NCBI GenBank assembly: GCA_023443285.1
Contig: JAEZVB010000085.1
Span: 1 to 58,840 of the forward strand
Length of the DNA: 58,840 bases
Source: Bacillota bacterium
GTDB taxonomy: Bacteria > Bacillota > Negativicutes > Sporomusales > Sporomusaceae
Reading direction: 5' to 3'
Shown here one piece after another: positions 32,830 to 42,647 of the stretch (positions are counted from its first letter, which is position 1; every line of letters begins with the position of its first letter). A program made the translations under genes and the position numbers. Under the pieces are notes generated by a model. The model did not search any database. It had not been told where the DNA came from and saw nothing but the letters and a program-made list of their open reading frames with translations.

Positions 32830-35800
32830 TTGAAACTTAATTTTATCTTAGGTCAAGCCGGATATGGCAAGACGTGGCAGTGTTTTGATGAGATCGTGGA
32901 TCGGCTGTCCGAAGCACCTGATGGCAGGCCGCTTCTTTTTATTGTGCCTGAACAGGCGACCTATGAAGTGGAGCAGGCGCTGGCTGCGGCGTGTCCGTCT
33001 CAGGGCTTTATGCGGGCGCATGTTCTAGGTTTTCGCCGACTGGCTCACCGAGTGCTGGGTGAAACCGGTGGTGCAGCCAAACCGCATATTTCCGAGCTGG
33101 GAAAACGTATGGTATTTAGCCGGTTGTTAATGGAGAATAAGAGTAATTTTAAACTGCTAGCACGGGCGGCTGGCGAAAAAAGTTTTGCTGCTACTGTTGC
33201 AGACTTGGTAAAAGAGTTCAAAACATACGGGATTAGCCCGGATATGCTTACTGCTATTGCTAATGACCAAGATTGTCACGACAATCCCGCGCTGACTGCT
33301 AAAATGCAGGATCTGGCGTTACTATACCAGGGATTTGAGGATTTTTTAGCCTGTCGCTATATTGATCCTGAAGATTATCTTACATTATTGGCGGAAAAAA
33401 TTCCGGAGGCCTTGCTAGTCAAGCAGGCTGAGATTTGGGTAGACGGCTTTACCTTCTTTACGCCGCAGGAATATGCGGTTCTGGAAGCCATGCTGACAAC
33501 GGCGCAGGCCGTGACGGTAACACTCTGCCTTAATCAGCCTGACAGTGAGCTGCATTCGCGTGAAGAAGCCTTGTTCCACCGGCAATGGGAGACCTATCGC
33601 AAATTAAAAAAGCTAGCGGGTCAGTTGCAGGTCGAGGTTAAGCAGCAGGAGTTAAGCCTGCCCCGGCGTTTTGCCAAGCCGCTACTTGCTGTGCTTGAGC
33701 AGCAGTTTTTTGCTGGCGGCAAGCCTGTTAAGCCATTTGAGCCAGACAACAGTGTTACGCTGGCAGAGGCAGCTAACCGTCGGACTGAGGCTGAGGCTAT
33801 TGCCCGTGAAATCATTAGATTGAGTCGGGATGAAGGCCTGCGCTGGCGCGAGATGGCTATTCTTATTCGTGATATGGATAGTTATGCCGAGTTAATGGCA
33901 ACTGTGCTTACTGATTTTGATGTGCCATTTTTCAGTGACAACAGCCGCCCTGCCGTGCATCATCCGCTTGCTGAATTAGTGCGGTCTGCGCTTGATGTTG
34001 TCGGGGAAAGGTGGAGCTATGAGCCGATTTTTCGCTGTTTAAAAACCGATTTACTGCCTGTAAGTCGCGACCAGGTTGATATTTTGGAGAACTATTGTCT
34101 GGAGTTTGGTATTCGTGGTACACGCTGGACCAAGCCGGAAGACTGGGCATTTCGCCGCCGCTACTCGCTGGCTGAAGATGAGTGGGTCTGTAATGAACCA
34201 GATGCTGCCGAACAGGAATACCTGAGTCAAATCAACGTGATCCGGCGTGAGAGTACTGCGGCGCTGGTAATGCTATCGGAGCGGCTAACGCCGGCTTTGA
34301 AGCAGGGGTTGCCGGCGCTGGAACTAGTGCAAGCGGTCTATGAATTTTTGCAAAACCTAAAAATTGCAGATACACTGGCTAACTGGGCGGCTGATGCCGA
34401 AGCAGCCGGAGATGTGGAACAGGCTAGGGAGCATCAGCAGATGTGGCCCAAGCTTATCGAATTATTAGATCAGATTGTGGATACCTTTGCGCAGCAACCG
34501 TTGACGCTTGAGGAATTTGCGGCAGTTGTCAGCGAGGGTCTGGAAGGAACGACCTTGAGTTTGATTCCGCCAGGCCTTGATTATGTTACGATTGCTGCTC
34601 TGGAACGAACGCGGCGTTTACAAATAAAGGCGGCGTTTGTCCCCGGGGTCAGTGATGGCGTGCTGCCACGCCGCCGCCGGGACGAAGGTCTGCTAAATGA
34701 CGGAGACCGAGCGCGGTTAAAGCTGCTGGGACTGGAGCTTGGCAGTGGGGCCGTGGCCGATGTATTTGCCGAGCAGTTTTTGGTATATACGGCTTTATCG
34801 CGCGCCAGCTCATTTTTATGGGTCAGTTATCCACTGGCTGATGCCGAAGGCAAGGCACTAGCGCCTTCGATGATAATCAGGCGCTTAAAAGAGGTGGCCG
34901 GTGTTACGCCTGTGGCGCTGCCGGTTGAGCCGCCGCCCGGGCGGGAAGCCCAATATCTTGCCAGGCCTAAGCGGGCGTTTGCCGCACTAGCCGGGGCGCT
35001 CAGGCTATATCGCGAGACCGGGCATATCAGTCCGGCTTGGTGGGATGTTTACAACTGGGCACTTGCCCAGAATCGGTGGCGGGAACAACTGCGGGCAAGT
35101 GTAGCCGGGCTGTTTCATTATAACCAACTGGAGCCGCTGCAACCTGGCCTGCCTGGCAGGTTATATATGAAAAATGGGGTGCTGCGCGGAAGTGTGACCC
35201 GGTTTGAGGCCTTTCGCGCCTGCCCCTTTAAACATTTTGCTCAGTATGGGCTAAATCTCAAGGAACGAGCGGTGTATCAGTTGGCTGCTCCTGATTTGGG
35301 ACAATTTTTGCATGCGGTTCTAAAAACCTTTGGGGACAGACTGGCCGCATGTGAGCAAAGCTGGGGTGAGCTCACTGGCCATCAGATTAGTGAATTATGT
35401 GGTGATATTGTTGGGCAATTAGCGCCTAAACTGCAAAATGAAATTCTGCTTAGCAGCAAGCAGCATGAGCATCTGGTTACAAGACTGACGCGGCGGGCGA
35501 TCAGGGCCGTCAGCCGTTTGGCTGCCTGGGCTCAGGTTACCGAGTTCCGGCCGGTGGCGTTTGAACAAGCCTTCGGGCGCGGAAGCGAAGCCTTGCCGCC
35601 TCTCAGGTTAGCTTTGCCGGAAGCTGTTTTGGAAGTGGCGGGACAGATTGACCGGCTGGATATGGGCGAACATAACGGACAAAAGTATGTACTGGTCATT
35701 GACTATAAATCCGGTGGAGCCTGGCTCAGTTTGACTGAGGTTTACTATGGGATTAAGCTACAGTTGTTAACCTATTTGCTGGTGGCGATCAGTGCGCAGC

Positions 35801-36309
35801 AAGGTTGTCAGGCTTGTCTGCCGGCAGGTATACTATATTATTTCTTGAAAAACCCTGTTATTTCCGGGTCAACCCTCAAACCGGCCGAGCAAATTGAAAA
35901 AGAAATTAACAGCCGGCTGAAAATGCCAGGCTGGTTACTCGATGATACCAATATTGCCAGCCTGCTGGAGCAAACGCTTAGTGGCTGGTCTGAGTTCTTT
36001 AAGATTGCAGTAGGCAAAAACGGCTTTTATGAAAGCTGCCGGGATAAGCTCAGAACCGACGAAGAGTTCAAGCTGTTATTGGCTCATGTTGAGCAGGAGC
36101 TGATTACGGTGGCAAGCTGTATTCTTGGCGGCGAAACCGCCATCAGGCCATACCGCTTGGCGAAAAGCACACCTTGCGTCTATTGTACGTTTAAGTCGGT
36201 ATGCCAGTTTGACGGCAACTTGCCGGAAAATGACTATCTGGCTTTGACCGATCTGGCTAATGAGACTATTATGGATGAATTGCGCAAGCGGAAAGGAGGC
36301 GGGGAATAA
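32830..36309 (+). CDS. addB: ATP-dependent helicase/nuclease subunit B
   Basis: About 1159 residues from TTG 32830, preferred because GGGAGGGG precedes it and because the family starts LKLNFILGQAGYGKT; an upstream ATG 32761 lacks a site. Walker A is GQAGYGKT. The C-terminal PD-(D/E)XK nuclease has VIDYKSGGAW and a Gln helix LQLLTYLL. Four Cys expected to hold a 4Fe-4S cluster are present: C at about 798 (ACPFKHFAQ) and C-x2-C-x5-C at 1116, 1119 and 1125. With AddA it processes double-strand breaks up to Chi sites for RecA. Its stop overlaps the addA start. Confidence 0.94.
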   Translation: MKLNFILGQAGYGKTWQCFDEIVDRLSEAPDGRPLLFIVPEQATYEVEQALAAACPSQGFMRAHVLGFRRLAHRVLGETGGAAKPHISELGKRMVFSRLLMENKSNFKLLARAAGEKSFAATVADLVKEFKTYGISPDMLTAIANDQDCHDNPALTAKMQDLALLYQGFEDFLACRYIDPEDYLTLLAEKIPEALLVKQAEIWVDGFTFFTPQEYAVLEAMLTTAQAVTVTLCLNQPDSELHSREEALFHRQWETYRKLKKLAGQLQVEVKQQELSLPRRFAKPLLAVLEQQFFAGGKPVKPFEPDNSVTLAEAANRRTEAEAIAREIIRLSRDEGLRWREMAILIRDMDSYAELMATVLTDFDVPFFSDNSRPAVHHPLAELVRSALDVVGERWSYEPIFRCLKTDLLPVSRDQVDILENYCLEFGIRGTRWTKPEDWAFRRRYSLAEDEWVCNEPDAAEQEYLSQINVIRRESTAALVMLSERLTPALKQGLPALELVQAVYEFLQNLKIADTLANWAADAEAAGDVEQAREHQQMWPKLIELLDQIVDTFAQQPLTLEEFAAVVSEGLEGTTLSLIPPGLDYVTIAALERTRRLQIKAAFVPGVSDGVLPRRRRDEGLLNDGDRARLKLLGLELGSGAVADVFAEQFLVYTALSRASSFLWVSYPLADAEGKALAPSMIIRRLKEVAGVTPVALPVEPPPGREAQYLARPKRAFAALAGALRLYRETGHISPAWWDVYNWALAQNRWREQLRASVAGLFHYNQLEPLQPGLPGRLYMKNGVLRGSVTRFEAFRACPFKHFAQYGLNLKERAVYQLAAPDLGQFLHAVLKTFGDRLAACEQSWGELTGHQISELCGDIVGQLAPKLQNEILLSSKQHEHLVTRLTRRAIRAVSRLAAWAQVTEFRPVAFEQAFGRGSEALPPLRLALPEAVLEVAGQIDRLDMGEHNGQKYVLVIDYKSGGAWLSLTEVYYGIKLQLLTYLLVAISAQQGCQACLPAGILYYFLKNPVISGSTLKPAEQIEKEINSRLKMPGWLLDDTNIASLLEQTLSGWSEFFKIAVGKNGFYESCRDKLRTDEEFKLLLAHVEQELITVASCILGGETAIRPYRLAKSTPCVYCTFKSVCQFDGNLPENDYLALTDLANETIMDELRKRKGGGE

Positions 36310-39300
36310 TGCAATGCTCTCCTGAACAACAGGCCGCGATTGAAACCCGTAATCATAATCTGTTGGTGGCGGCTGCCGCCGGGTCGGGAAAAACCTGGGT
36401 GCTGGTAGAACGGATTATCAGCCGGATTATTGATCCGACTGAACGATTAAGTGTGGATAGTTTGCTGGTGGTTACTTTTACTAATGCAGCGGCGAATGAG
36501 ATGCGCAGCCGTATCGGGGAAGCGCTCAATGCTGTGCTTAATCAGCCCGAACTTACTGATAGTGAGCTTAGGCGTCATGTTGAGCGGCAATTGGTACTGC
36601 TTAATGCCGCCAATATTTCTACCCTGCATGCTTTTTGCCAAAGTATTGTCCGTCAGTATTTCTATTTGCTGACTATCGAGCCTAATTTCCGCGTGGCCAA
36701 TGACACCGAGGTTACCTTAATCAAGAGTGATGTGCTTGAGGCTGTGTTTGAGGAAAATTATTCGCAGGCAGAGCCCGGTTTTATGACGTTGATTGAGCAT
36801 TATGGAGACGAGGACAGTGATAATTCACTTGCCGGGTTGGTGCTGAAGTTATATGAGTTTTCCCGCAGCCATCCCTGGCCGGATCGTTGGTTAAACAACT
36901 TGCGCAATGAATTTGCGTTGCCCGCGGGCACCAGCTTTGATGATACTCCCTGGTCAGGTTTGGTGCGTGACAAAATGCTGCTGGACTGGGAAGAGGCTCG
37001 TCAAATACTGCTAGCGCTCATGGCTGAGGTGGGAAAACCGGGTAATCCAGCAGCATACGCGCAGACATTTGCTGAGGATATCCAAATTATTGATAGCTTG
37101 CTGGTGGCTGCCACCTCATCCTGGGCGGTACTGACCAAGGCTTTGGCAGAAGTGAGCTTTCCCCGGATCGCTGCGGTTGGCAAGGATGTGCCCAAGGAAG
37201 TTAAGGACTATTTTCAAGGGCAGCGCAATAAAGCCAAAAAGAAGATAACCGACGCAAACGCGGCTTATTTTGAGCGCAGCGGCGCTGAACTTGTGGAGGA
37301 TTTGCGCCAGGTTGAACCGCTGGTTGCAGCCTTGGTTCAACTTGTCAGGAGTTTTAGCGAAAAATTCTCCCAGGCCAAACAAGATAAAGGCATTGTTGAT
37401 TTTAATGATTTGGAGCATTTGTGTTTGGCCGTATTGCGGGCGGCAGATTCACAACAGGAGGCGGACGAGGCGGGCAAGCCATCGCCGGTTGCTATCAGCC
37501 TCAAAGCCAGATTTAGTGAGATTATGGTGGATGAGTACCAGGACATTAACCGAGTGCAAGAAGAAATTATCCGGCTTGTTGCCAGTGATGAGCAGCCTAA
37601 CCTCTTCCTGGTGGGAGATGTTAAGCAGAGCATATACCGCTTTCGTTTGGCTGAGCCCGCGCTGTTTATGGATAAGTACCATGGCTATCAAAGCGGCCAA
37701 TTTCCAGGCTGCAAACGCATTGATTTAAGCAAAAACTTCCGGAGCCGGGCGGGAGTACTGTATGCTGCCAATTTCTTGTTTGGACAGCTTATGACCGAAC
37801 GCACAGCGGAGCTCGAATATGGCTTAGACGAACAGCTCAACCCTGGCCCTGATTATCCGACTGCTGCCGGTACCAGTCTGGAAGGGCCGGTAGAAGTTAT
37901 TATGATTGACAGGGAGAAAGCCGAAGACGAAACCCTCCTGAGCGATGAGCAGACAGGTGATGGGGCAGAATCAGACACCGAGGCACTGCACCAACAAGTT
38001 AATTGCCTGCCGGAAGAAGAACTAAGTGCGTTTGAGCAGGAAGCCGTCGTCATTGCCCGGCGCATTCAGCAACTGATGAACAGTGGTTATCAGGCATTTG
38101 ACAAACAAGCCGGCGGTTACCGGCCACTACTCTATCGTGACATTGTAATTTTGCTGCGTTCAGTACGGGGTAAAGCGCAGGCACTGCAGGACAGGCTGCG
38201 GCAAAACGGGATTCCCTGTTATGCTGAGCTGGATTCCGGCTACTTTTCCGAAACCGAGATAGCTATTATGCTGGCCCTGCTGCAGGTAATTGATAATCCG
38301 CACCAGGATATTCCGCTGGCTGCTGTGCTGCGATCGCCATTATTTGGGCTGACAGGCGATGAACTGGCTGACCTGCGATTATGCCAGGAACAAGGCAGTC
38401 TGTGGGCGGCAGCGCAGGCGTACAGCCAAACCCAAGCTGGTTTTTCTAAAATGGAGAACTTTTTGGAGAAAGTAACGATTTGGCGTAACTTGGCCAGGCG
38501 TAGAGGAGTGGCTGAACTTATCTGGCGAATTTACCAGGATACCGGCTATTATGACTATGTCGGCGGGATGCCGGGAGGCGCGCTGCGGCAGGCTAACCTG
38601 CGGGCGCTGTATGACCGAGCCCGTCAGTATGAGGCTACGAATTTTCGCGGACTATTTCGCTTTTTGCGGTTTATTGAGCGGCTGAAGAATAAGGACTCTG
38701 ATTTGTCGGTTGCCAGGGCATTAGGCGAGAGCGAAGATGTGGTCAGGGTTATGAGTATTCATAAAAGTAAGGGGCTGGAGTTTCCGGTAGTTATTGTGGC
38801 CGATATGGGTAAAAACTTTAACCTTATGGATTCGACCGGGCTGGTATTATGCCACAAGGAACTCGGGGTGGGGCCGTATGTAACCTTGCCGGAACTTAGG
38901 TTTCGCTATCCGACACCGGCGCGCTGGGGAATTGCGCATAAGCTGGAACTTGAAACCAAGGCCGAGGAGCAGCGAATTTTGTATGTGGCGCTGACACGTG
39001 CCAGGGAAAAACTCATTTTAATTGGATCGGCTAAGAAGCTAGCCCAAAAATGTGCCGGGTGGTGTCGGGCAGTAGGTGAACCACAGGAAAAGCTACCGGC
39101 CAGTCAAGTTATCAAAGCCAAGAGTTATTTGGATTGGATTGGTATGGCGGTTGCCAGACATGCTGACGGCGCGGTTATCCGGCAGTATGGTCAGTGTGAT
39201 GAACAGCCGGTCGCGCTACCGACAGGTGGCCTCTCGGCCTGGGATGTCAAAATAATTAAGGCCGCCGAAAGTAACCAGGCAGCAGAAGACGGACAGGCAA

Positions 39301-40070
39301 ACGACACCTTGCTCCAGGCTGTCCGGCGGCTGGAACCTGTTGAATCTAGTACAGATACCCAATGGGTGGAGGCGCTACTAAGCTGGCAATACCCCTGTAG
39401 TTCGGCAGTCAGCAAGCCTGCTAAACTGTCGGTATCTGAGATTAAGCGGCGCCTGGAGCTTGTTGAACACCAAGAAGCTGAGGCCATGTTTGTCCCCAAA
39501 CCGGAAACCATACATGCTCGTCCGCGTTTCCTGCAAACCGCATCCCGGTTGACGCCGGTAGAGTATGGTGTGCTGCTACATACGGTTATGCAGCATATTG
39601 CCTTAACTGGCGATTTTTCTGAACAGACGATTGCTAAGCAGGTCGCCGCGCTGGAAACTCGTCAGATTCTGCCGGTCGGGCAGGCTGCCGAAGTGGATGC
39701 CTGTTTAATCAGCACCTTTTTTGCCTCCAGGTTGGGTCAACGGTTAGTTGACGCTAAGGAAGTATGGCGGGAGATGCCGTTTAGTTTGCTACTTCCAGCG
39801 GAAAAGTTTTATCCGGATTTGCTCGGCTGTGGCGAACAAATCTTTGTGCAGGGCATTATTGACTGCTTGTTTGCCGAAGACGACGGGTTAGTGCTGGTTG
39901 ATTATAAGACAGATTATGCTAACGCAGCTGAAGAATTGGTCGGTAAATATGCGGCCCAGCTTAGCATGTATGCGCTGGCCATTGAACGCATTCTCGGCCG
40001 TCCGGTAAAAGAGCAGTATATATATGCCTTCAAGCTGGGGCGAGAGATTAAAATAGAGAGCTTGGGATAA
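36309..40070 (+). CDS. addA: ATP-dependent helicase/nuclease subunit A
   Basis: 1253 residues, UvrD-type SF1 helicase fused to a nuclease. Walker A is AAAGSGKTWVL (about 19-29); motif II is IMVDEYQDIN, motif III is FLVGDVKQSIYRFR, and later VRVMSIHKSKGLEFPVVI and LYVALTRA. The C-terminal nuclease carries VLVDYKTDYA and QLSMYALAIE near residue 1197. It starts inside the addB stop (TAATG), so the two subunits are made together. A terminator follows at 40130. Confidence 0.96.
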   Translation: MQCSPEQQAAIETRNHNLLVAAAAGSGKTWVLVERIISRIIDPTERLSVDSLLVVTFTNAAANEMRSRIGEALNAVLNQPELTDSELRRHVERQLVLLNAANISTLHAFCQSIVRQYFYLLTIEPNFRVANDTEVTLIKSDVLEAVFEENYSQAEPGFMTLIEHYGDEDSDNSLAGLVLKLYEFSRSHPWPDRWLNNLRNEFALPAGTSFDDTPWSGLVRDKMLLDWEEARQILLALMAEVGKPGNPAAYAQTFAEDIQIIDSLLVAATSSWAVLTKALAEVSFPRIAAVGKDVPKEVKDYFQGQRNKAKKKITDANAAYFERSGAELVEDLRQVEPLVAALVQLVRSFSEKFSQAKQDKGIVDFNDLEHLCLAVLRAADSQQEADEAGKPSPVAISLKARFSEIMVDEYQDINRVQEEIIRLVASDEQPNLFLVGDVKQSIYRFRLAEPALFMDKYHGYQSGQFPGCKRIDLSKNFRSRAGVLYAANFLFGQLMTERTAELEYGLDEQLNPGPDYPTAAGTSLEGPVEVIMIDREKAEDETLLSDEQTGDGAESDTEALHQQVNCLPEEELSAFEQEAVVIARRIQQLMNSGYQAFDKQAGGYRPLLYRDIVILLRSVRGKAQALQDRLRQNGIPCYAELDSGYFSETEIAIMLALLQVIDNPHQDIPLAAVLRSPLFGLTGDELADLRLCQEQGSLWAAAQAYSQTQAGFSKMENFLEKVTIWRNLARRRGVAELIWRIYQDTGYYDYVGGMPGGALRQANLRALYDRARQYEATNFRGLFRFLRFIERLKNKDSDLSVARALGESEDVVRVMSIHKSKGLEFPVVIVADMGKNFNLMDSTGLVLCHKELGVGPYVTLPELRFRYPTPARWGIAHKLELETKAEEQRILYVALTRAREKLILIGSAKKLAQKCAGWCRAVGEPQEKLPASQVIKAKSYLDWIGMAVARHADGAVIRQYGQCDEQPVALPTGGLSAWDVKIIKAAESNQAAEDGQANDTLLQAVRRLEPVESSTDTQWVEALLSWQYPCSSAVSKPAKLSVSEIKRRLELVEHQEAEAMFVPKPETIHARPRFLQTASRLTPVEYGVLLHTVMQHIALTGDFSEQTIAKQVAALETRQILPVGQAAEVDACLISTFFASRLGQRLVDAKEVWREMPFSLLLPAEKFYPDLLGCGEQIFVQGIIDCLFAEDDGLVLVDYKTDYANAAEELVGKYAAQLSMYALAIERILGRPVKEQYIYAFKLGREIKIESLG

Positions 40071-40129
40071 GCGAATTGGCGGGGGTAAGTTTGGTGGGGA
40101 AAACGGGTAGACCGATAGTCCATCGTATT

Positions 40130-40168
40130 AAAAACCGGCTAGGAAATGATTTTCCTGGCCGGTTTTTT
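40130..40168 (+). terminator. Terminator after addA
   Basis: AAAAACCGGCTAGGAAA and TTTCCTGGCCGGTTTTTTT form a long stem ending in seven T. Confidence 0.9.
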
Positions 40169-40242
40169 TCTAGCTATTAGGTTTATAAGTTTTGTAATCT
40201 GAAAAGTCTTTAGAAAATGATGGGGCAAGGCAAAAGCCCGGC

Positions 40243-40310
40243 GCAGGCGGCCATTATACAACGCTCCGCCATTGGCACTTATCCTCCGCTTATGCATAAC
40301 GGCCGCCTGC
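40243..40310. repeat. Palindromic element before the WYL island
   Basis: GCAGGCGGCC (40243-40252) and GGCCGCCTGC (40301-40310) are exact inverted repeats that extend inward (ATTAT against ATAAC). The 48-base interior contains further short GC-rich pairs (CTCCGCC, CCTCCGC). Together with nearby CGAGCC-type sequence it fills most of the 414-base gap between addA and the AT-rich genes. Confidence 0.6.
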
Positions 40311-40382
40311 ACCTCAGCGACGTAGAGTTGTAAGAGCGCGCTAGGGGCTCGAAGCCAAAAATCCCTAGAATTTATGTTTTAC

Positions 40383-40401
40383 ATGGACATTTTATGTCCA
40401 T
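40383..40401. promoter_or_regulatory. Probable WYL-regulator operator (inverted repeat)
   Basis: ATGGACAT-TTT-ATGTCCAT is a perfect 8-bp dyad about 85 bases before the first possible start codon of the island. Its position suits autoregulation by the WYL protein; binding is inferred. Confidence 0.5.
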
Positions 40402-40484
40402 ATACTTGTGTTATTATTACTTTGCAGATAAAAAAAATGTATGAAAATGAGGAGGATGGAAATTAATCGGAGGAGTTTGTTTTA

Positions 40485-40562
40485 ATGTCAGAGAATGACT
40501 TCACGTGTATATGTTGCATAGAAAATATATTGCAGCATGGAGGTGTTGGTCATAAGGGGTAA
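40485..40562 (+). CDS. Possible 25-residue peptide (CICC motif)
   Basis: ATG 40485 has CGGAGGAG 8 bases upstream and opens a 25-codon frame with residues TCICC near the N-terminus and a His/Gly-rich end (HGGVGHKG). Its stop (40560-40562) overlaps the beginning of the WYL gene in another frame, the arrangement of a translationally coupled leader or small protein. No family is recognised; a chance frame with a good ribosome site is possible. Confidence 0.35.
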   Translation: MSENDFTCICCIENILQHGGVGHKG

Positions 40563-41553
40563 GGAAAAGCAAGGCACATGTAAAGTTGAGCGTATATTAT
40601 CAATGTTTGAACGCTTTAGTAAAAAGCAAATTATTTGTAAAAAGGAAGAAGCTGCTTGTTTTGGTGTTGATGAGAAAACTATTCAACGGGATATTGATGA
40701 TTTAAAAAATTATTTTTCTCACTTTGAATTAGGTAAAGAAGCTGGTGAAATCCAATATTGTAAAAAGCAACATGGATATATATTGAACGGGTCTTCAAAT
40801 AATTGGTTAGATAAGGAACAAATTTTAGCAATAGCAAAAGTTATTTTAGAAAGCAGAGCATTTTCTAACCAAGAAATGTATGATTTATTAAATAGGCTGG
40901 TTTTACAGTGTTACCCGGTGGAAGCTAAATTTATCAAAAAAATGATCCAGAATGAGCAGAAAAACTATGTTGCTGTTCGACACGGTAAGCCATTGCTTAA
41001 GTCTATTTGGGAATTAAGTCATGCGGTACAAGAACAAAAGTTTGTCAAACTGTATTATGAAAGAACAGATCAAAAGATCGTTGAACGCCTAGTAAAGCCT
41101 CTAGGAGTTACTTTTGCCGAATATTATTTTTATCTGATTGCTGAAATTTATGATTGGAAATATGAAGAGCCAGTTCCCTATCGATTAGATAGGATTAGAA
41201 GTTACAGTATTACGGATGAAAAGTTCAGGATTTCTTATGCTAGCCGCTTTGAAGAGGGAGAGTTTCGTAAGAGGGTACAATTCATGCAACCAGGCAAGCT
41301 TATGACAATTTACTTAAAGTATTGGGGGAAGTCAGAAGAAGCAATAAGGGATCGTCTGCCTACATCAGAAATTATAAAAAGAGAAAGGGATGCAGTATTT
41401 ATAAAAGCGGAAGTATTTGGCTATGGAATAAAAATGTGGCTTCTTAGCCAAGCGAAATATTTGGAAGTAATAGGTCCGGCATGGCTTAGGGAAGAAATGA
41501 AGGAAACTATTGCTGAAATGTTAGCAAACTACCTAAAAAATGATAGTGTTTAA
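40537..41553 (+). CDS. WYL-domain transcriptional regulator
   Basis: 338 residues. An N-terminal winged helix-turn-helix (about 16-75, with FGVDEKTIQRDIDDLKNYF) is followed by a WYL domain (about 160-250: VKLYYERTDQK, VKPLGVTF, YFYLIAEI, PYRLDRIRSYSI) and a C-terminal WCX-like part. WYL regulators sense nucleic-acid or nucleotide ligands and often control anti-phage islands. The start is uncertain: GGAGG at 40539-40543 lies within the frame, so a start at TTG 40546, or even ATA 40552 with ideal spacing, is possible. It precedes a nuclease gene by 42 bases. Confidence 0.9.
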   Translation: MEVLVIRGKEKQGTCKVERILSMFERFSKKQIICKKEEAACFGVDEKTIQRDIDDLKNYFSHFELGKEAGEIQYCKKQHGYILNGSSNNWLDKEQILAIAKVILESRAFSNQEMYDLLNRLVLQCYPVEAKFIKKMIQNEQKNYVAVRHGKPLLKSIWELSHAVQEQKFVKLYYERTDQKIVERLVKPLGVTFAEYYFYLIAEIYDWKYEEPVPYRLDRIRSYSITDEKFRISYASRFEEGEFRKRVQFMQPGKLMTIYLKYWGKSEEAIRDRLPTSEIIKRERDAVFIKAEVFGYGIKMWLLSQAKYLEVIGPAWLREEMKETIAEMLANYLKNDSV

Positions 41554-41595
41554 TATGCAGGTAAAGATATTAAAAAATAATGGAGGAACTGTATA

Positions 41596-42603
41596 ATGAA
41601 TTTATCAGAAAAAGATATTGAAGAGATTTTGTACCAATCACCGTGGTTGTTAGATGAAAGGTTTCAAATCCCTAATGTCAAAGGTAAGGGAGGCGGGATA
41701 CCAGGAAGGCAGGTGAATATAGGTAGGGTAGATATAAATCGATATATTGATTTACTATTTAAAGATACTAGAGATAATAGACCTGTTATTGTTGAATTGA
41801 AGAAAGATGAATTGACACGGGAAAACATTGCACAAATACTTGAATATAGGGCACTTGTGGTTTCCCTAGATGATGATATAAAAACAGAGTGGCAGGATGA
41901 ATTTGGGCAGAATTATTATTGTCCTAAATTAATTCTTATTGGTAGTACAGTCCCTGATGAAGTTAAAATCAGTGCAAATTTGGCTGGAGTAGAAGTTCGG
42001 ACATTGAAAGGGATGGACGAATTAGTAGTTGATTTTAGTGATGTAAACCAAATTAGCAAAAAACTGAGCGAGTGGAATTGGTTCTTGAAGTCAGGGAATC
42101 GGACATTAAGTGAAAGATCAGAGTATGTGACAAAAATTTTCCAATGGGCTAAAGATGTTGTTCGCGACTGTGGGATTGAAGAACTAACAACGATTAAAAA
42201 ATTGTATGTAACTTCTAAAAAGGATTCATGGATAGAAGGCGAAACATATCCTTTTTTGAATCTTCCTTTTTTTTGCAAACAAGAATATTTATGTGGAATA
42301 TATGAACATTTTGATGAACAGTTAAATTTATCAGAGACACATATATATTTTGATTTTCTAATTCAGTTGATTTTCCAAGAAGAAAAACAATATGAAGCAT
42401 TGATTCCAGAAATGGAGCAAAAAGCCCAGAGTCTTTTAAAAGACAAGAACTATACAGTAATTCGATTTGAAAATGGAATGGCTACCATATTATTGGATAG
42501 GACGCTATTGGAAAATGGTGAGCAATTTAAAAAAGAATTGGCAAGACTTATTAATGATGCGGTATATTTTAACGAAGAAATTGAACGATTATATAGAGTG
42601 TAA
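41596..42603 (+). CDS. DUF91/NucS-like PD-(D/E)XK endonuclease
   Basis: 335 residues, ATG after GGAGG. The N-terminal 150 residues look like the NucS/EndoMS (DUF91) nuclease: a helix SEKDIEEILYQSPWLLD, then GRVDINRYIDLLF with the catalytic Asp, VIVELKKDELT with the E-x-K pair, and a Gln helix NIAQILEYRALV. Residues 160-335 have no assignment and contain a Cys/Trp-rich middle. AT content is well above that of the flanking AddAB and CorA genes. Paired with a WYL regulator it is a candidate for anti-phage or mismatch-directed cleavage; function unproven. Confidence 0.72.
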   Translation: MNLSEKDIEEILYQSPWLLDERFQIPNVKGKGGGIPGRQVNIGRVDINRYIDLLFKDTRDNRPVIVELKKDELTRENIAQILEYRALVVSLDDDIKTEWQDEFGQNYYCPKLILIGSTVPDEVKISANLAGVEVRTLKGMDELVVDFSDVNQISKKLSEWNWFLKSGNRTLSERSEYVTKIFQWAKDVVRDCGIEELTTIKKLYVTSKKDSWIEGETYPFLNLPFFCKQEYLCGIYEHFDEQLNLSETHIYFDFLIQLIFQEEKQYEALIPEMEQKAQSLLKDKNYTVIRFENGMATILLDRTLLENGEQFKKELARLINDAVYFNEEIERLYRV

Positions 42604-42647
42604 CTACTACATATTATGCCAAGAACAACAGATGAGGAGGTAGGAGA

